Below are positions 60,565 to 64,000 of a DNA stretch of 64,000 bases, in pieces. The notes under the pieces were generated by a model. It made no database searches, was not told the DNA's origin, and saw only the letters and a program-made list of their open reading frames with translations. Location: assembly GCA_034620365.1 (NCBI GenBank), contig JAQGEQ010000380.1, forward strand, positions 1,054,001-1,118,000, read 5' to 3'. The position numbers were made by a program, and so were the translations under genes. Position 1 is the stretch's first letter. Each line of letters opens with the position of its first letter. Source of the DNA: Pegea sp. RAD2-039. Taxonomy: Eukaryota > Chordata > Thaliacea > Salpida > Salpidae.

Positions 60565-63500
60565 ATGTTTCGCATTATTTTTTACCTCGTCCTAATAACA
60601 GGTAGGTAATATTTTTATCTGACATTTTATAACGTATTTTCAAAATTTTATGTTTTAGCCATTTATTTGTATAATACTAAACCTTATATAGTTGCTTTCT
60701 GTAAAAACTTTTCGAAACCGAAAAAAATGTTAATTAATTGTAATGTTTTACCAAGACCTCTCAATTAACTTATTTCTAGTTGAAAACATGAACTTAATCA
60801 TGTGCTTTTAAGTTTACTAATAAATAAAAACTATTTTAAACTAATATCCTTAAGTTATGTTCATCAAGGTTAATGAAATTCCATTAAAAGTTTTCTTAAG
60901 TCACAATGATGATGAATAAAGTAGTTTTGTACTTAAATTACAAAGTACGCATAAACTAATTCATTAAATCTGAATAAAACTTTTAGCATTTTTTAAAGTT
61001 CAACCATTACCTTGATTTTAGTATTATTTCTAACTGCTCTCATTAGAATTTCGTTATTTTTTATAACTTTATGAGCAGTTTTTGATTAAAATTTTTTGTT
61101 TCAATAAAAATAATGTCTAAATTCGGTTTTAATCAAATTATTCACGTTAGTAGATACACAAAAAAGACGTTTTCAGATTTAATGCTGCATGGAAAATATT
61201 GTGAACTAACTAACGAAATATAATTAACGACAAACATGATTTTTTTATATAATTTTATAAAAATTGTATAAAAAAGTGAAAAACGTTACAACACTGTTAA
61301 TAAATCAATTTCGAAATACTTGAGTAAAAACTTTAATTTAAATAATTGATTATTGATAAGTAAGCAATAGTTCAGACAAATTTAACATTTACCATCTATA
61401 TTTTTCACAATTTATGTTATTTATTTTAATACTTTTTCATTCTCAACCTGTTTATTCGAAAATAATATTTATTTAGTTATTAGATAAAGCTTCTTAACTA
61501 CTAAGCTTGTATTATTTTAGGATTAACTACAACTTGCTTTGCAAAAGAATCGATTGGCGGTGAGATGATCCTTACCTTATTTTCTAAAACAAATTTTTTT
61601 ATTTAAAAATTTATAATATTTTATGTAAGAAAATTTGTCTAAATATTTAAACAAAAAGGTGTATGAAATAGCTTTTCAGTTTTACAGCCTGTGTGTAAAT
61701 GACCTCACACTAACGTATATAATTTAATAACTTTTAACTCATATATTAAGATAAAACAGAGCCTCGTACTTTTTCAATTGAAAATGAAGAAAGAGATTTA
61801 CCTGAAATAATTGAAACTTTGCAGTCAGATTCAGGTGAAAATTCTAAGATTAAATCAATGCAATATATGTTACTTTTGTTAAAGAGCTATTCTGTGTTTT
61901 ATAAAAAAATCAGTATTATAGATTATTAGAAAAATGAGCTAGATTTTAATCATTTTATTTCAATTAAAACTATAACTAACACAACAGAAACTGCTGATCT
62001 AGTAGACGATAATTTTGGTTTAAAAGAACGCTCATCAGATATTTCTATAGAACCAAAAAGCCAAACTGAAAGTAAGTTATTTCTAATTAGAAAATGAATT
62101 TGCCGAAATTCTGTATTTTTCAGTAATATCGCTTAAAGCATGATAATCTTATCATATAAAAAGCCATTAAAACAACTTTTTCTAACCAAATATAACCATC
62201 TTTAAAAAAAATCACTATTATTTCAACAAACACTATTTAATATTTTGTTTCAAAATTATCTGTATCATTAGATCCTCATGATACAGATGAAGATGAGAAA
62301 GATTATGTTGATAAAGATGGAAGACCTCTTGATAAAGAAGATGAACATAAAGGTTTGTATTTATCTAACATACATTTAAGTATTTATACATTTGTTTCAA
62401 TTTTTACTTTAATATTAAACAGATACTCAAATAATTGTTGATGATGAGAAGGATTATGATGATAAAGATGGAAGACCTCTTGATAAAGAAGATGAACATA
62501 AAGGTTTGTATTTATCTAACATACATTTAAGTATTTATACATTTGTTTCAATTTTTACTTTAATATTAAATAGATACTCAAATAATTGTTGATGATGAAA
62601 AAGATTATGATGATAAAGATGGAAGACCTCTTGATAAAGAAGATGAACATAAAGGTTTGTATTTATCTAACATACATTTAAGTATTTAGACGTTTGTTTC
62701 AATTTTTACTTTAATATTAAATAGATACTCAAATAATTGTCGATGATGAAAAAGATTATGATGATAAAGATGGAAGACCTCTTGATAAAGAAGATGAACA
62801 TAAAGGTTTGTATTTATCTAACATACATTTAAGTATTTATACATTTGTTTCAATTTTTTACTTTTATATTGAATAGATACTCAAATAATTGTTGATGATG
62901 AGAAAGATTATGATGATAAAGATGGAAGACCTCTTGATAAAGAAGATGAACATAAAGGTTTGTATTTATCTAACATACATTTAAGTATTTAGACATTTGT
63001 TTCAATTTTTACTTTTATATTGAATAGATACTCAAATAATTGTTGATGATGAGAAAGATTATGATGATAAAGATGGAAGACCTCTTGATAAAGAAGATGA
63101 ACATAAAGGTTTGTGTTTATCTAACATACATTTAAGTATTTAGACATTTGTTTCAATTTTTACTTTAATATTGAATAGATACTCAAATAATTGTTGATGA
63201 TGAGAAAGATTATGATGATAAAGATGGAAGACCTCTTGATAAAGAAGATGAACATAAAGGTTTGTATTTATCTAACATACATTTAAGTATTTATACATTT
63301 GTTTCAATTTTTACTTTAATATTAAATAGATACTCAAATAATTGTTGATGATGAAAAAGATTATGATGATAAAGATGGAAGACCTCTTGATAAAGAAGAT
63401 GAACATAAAGGTTTGTATTTATCTAACATACATTTAAGTATTTAGACATTTGTTTCAATTTTTACTTTAATATTAAACAGATACTCAAATAATTGTTGAT

Positions 63501-64000
63501 GATGAAAAAGATTATGATGATATAGATGGAAGACCTCTTGATAAAGAAGATGAACATAAAGGTTTGTGTTTATCTAACATACATTTAAGTATTTAGACAT
63601 TTGTTTCAATTTTTACTTTAATATTAAACAGATACTCAAATAATTGTTGATGATGAAAAAGATTATGATGATAAAGATGGAAGACCTCTTGATAAAGAAG
63701 ATGAACATAAAGGTTTGTATTTATCTAACATACATTTAAGTATTTATACATTTGTTTCAATTTTTTACTTTTATATTGAATAGATACTCAAATAATTGTT
63801 GATGATGAGAAAGATTATGATGATAAAGATGGAAGACCTCTTGATAAAGAAGATGAACATAAAGGTTTGTATTTATCTAACATACATTTAAGTATTTAGA
63901 CATTTGTTTCAATTTTTACTTTAATATTAAATAGATACTCAAATAATTGTCGATGATGAAAAAGATTATGATGATAAAGATGGAAGACCTCTTGATAAAG
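60565..64000 (+). CDS. Secreted acidic protein with tandemly duplicated exons (3' end outside the window)
   Basis: Exon 1 (60565-60601) and exon 2 (61521-61559) encode a signal peptide, MFRIIFYLVLITGLTTTCFA, with likely cleavage before KES. Exons 3 (61760-61834) and 4 (61988-62071) encode polar, acidic sequence (NEERDLPEIIETLQ; LVDDNFGLKERSSD). Exon 5 (62272-62352) is a diverged founder of the repeat, reading DEDEKDYVDKDGRPLDKEDE. Exons 6-16 are copies of one 27-residue unit that begins DTQIIVDDEKDYDD, continues KDGRPLDKEDEHK, and returns to the same phase; the last is cut by the window edge. Every internal exon is phase 1-1. The product would be secreted, highly charged and probably disordered. 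No family is recognised. A DKDG word recalls calcium loops, but the spacing does not fit an EF-hand. The architecture resembles that of variable secreted proteins built from symmetric exons, such as flatworm micro-exon genes (comparison only). Confidence 0.78.
60602..61520 (+). other. Intron 1 of the acidic repeat gene (919 bp)
   Basis: This A+T-rich intron splits the signal peptide between Thr12 and Gly13. No repeat unit, ORF or regulatory word stands out. It is much longer than the later introns of the same gene. Confidence 0.6.
62272..64000 (+). repeat. Tandem array of 151-bp exon+intron units
   Basis: Founder exon: 62272-62352. Near-identical copies: 62423-62503, 62574-62654, 62725-62805, 62877-62957, 63028-63108, 63179-63259, 63330-63410, 63481-63561, 63632-63712, 63784-63864 and 63935 to the edge. 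The period is 151 bp (152 where an intron gains one T): an 81-bp exon plus a 70-bp intron with donor G|GTTTGT and acceptor CAG or TAG. Introns are as similar as exons, so the units were copied recently as genomic blocks. The copy at 63481-63561 has ATA for AAA (Lys to Ile). The true copy number is unknown because the window ends inside the array. Confidence 0.95.

Noticed and set aside
62272-62352. EF-hand or dockerin-like calcium loop in the acidic repeat (DKDG)
   Set aside because: Ligand spacing does not match the 12-residue loop: Tyr falls at position 1 when the Gly is aligned. Calcium binding by general acidity remains possible but unproven.
62272-64000. Reading the array as a CRISPR, satellite or minisatellite without coding function
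   Set aside because: The repeats have no unique spacers, and each unit contains an open symmetric exon with splice sites that continues the frame of four upstream exons after a signal peptide.

Overview
The window is nuclear DNA of an animal, almost certainly an invertebrate. It is strongly A+T-rich (roughly 70% by eye). Its genes are cut into many small exons by mostly 45-100 bp GT-AG introns. No operons, bacterial promoters, CRISPR arrays, tRNAs or rRNAs were seen. I assembled the genes by hand, joining exons so that splice phase is kept and checking each protein against family knowledge. I cannot name the species.

Layout, all main genes on the + strand. (1) 2078-11440: a 30-exon gene for a 1298-residue relative of the class IB PI3-kinase regulatory subunit p101/p84 (PIK3R5/PIK3R6). 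(2) 11441-19580: mostly featureless A+T-rich DNA, with a possible three-exon 49-residue microprotein gene (12996-13559), a possible minus-strand start exon (15812-15898) and a base-balanced promoter-like island (17730-17890). (3) 20102-37083: a 29-exon C2H2 zinc-finger gene orthologous to RREB1/hindsight (pebbled), 1571 residues, 11 fingers. (4) 37084-43268: A+T-rich intergenic DNA. (5) 43269-54445: a 40-exon gene for the CSPG4/NG2 (kon-tiki) transmembrane proteoglycan, 2410 codons, with two laminin-G domains, a long run of CSPG repeats, one transmembrane helix and a PDZ-type C-terminus. Its best model has an in-frame TAA in one repeat. (6) About 56210-59628: an apparently full-length non-LTR retrotransposon with an intact 1019-codon endonuclease/reverse-transcriptase ORF and a TAAA-repeat tail. 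(7) 60565 to the right edge: a gene for a secreted, very acidic protein. It begins with a signal peptide and runs into a tandem array of near-identical 151-bp units, each an 81-bp exon plus a 70-bp intron. Eleven units follow a diverged founder exon, and the array is cut by the window end.

The genes do not form a pathway. The p101-like subunit suggests GPCR-Gbetagamma-driven PI3K signalling. RREB1/hindsight is a developmental transcription factor acting downstream of Ras, and CSPG4/kon-tiki is an adhesion and guidance receptor. The tandem exon-intron array is the least familiar part and the best candidate for something undescribed: every known exon of that gene is phase 1-1, so units can be added, lost or skipped without changing the frame. 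The in-frame stop in CSPG4, the 45-nt exitron-like segment and the duplicated zinc-finger half are the next most interesting points.
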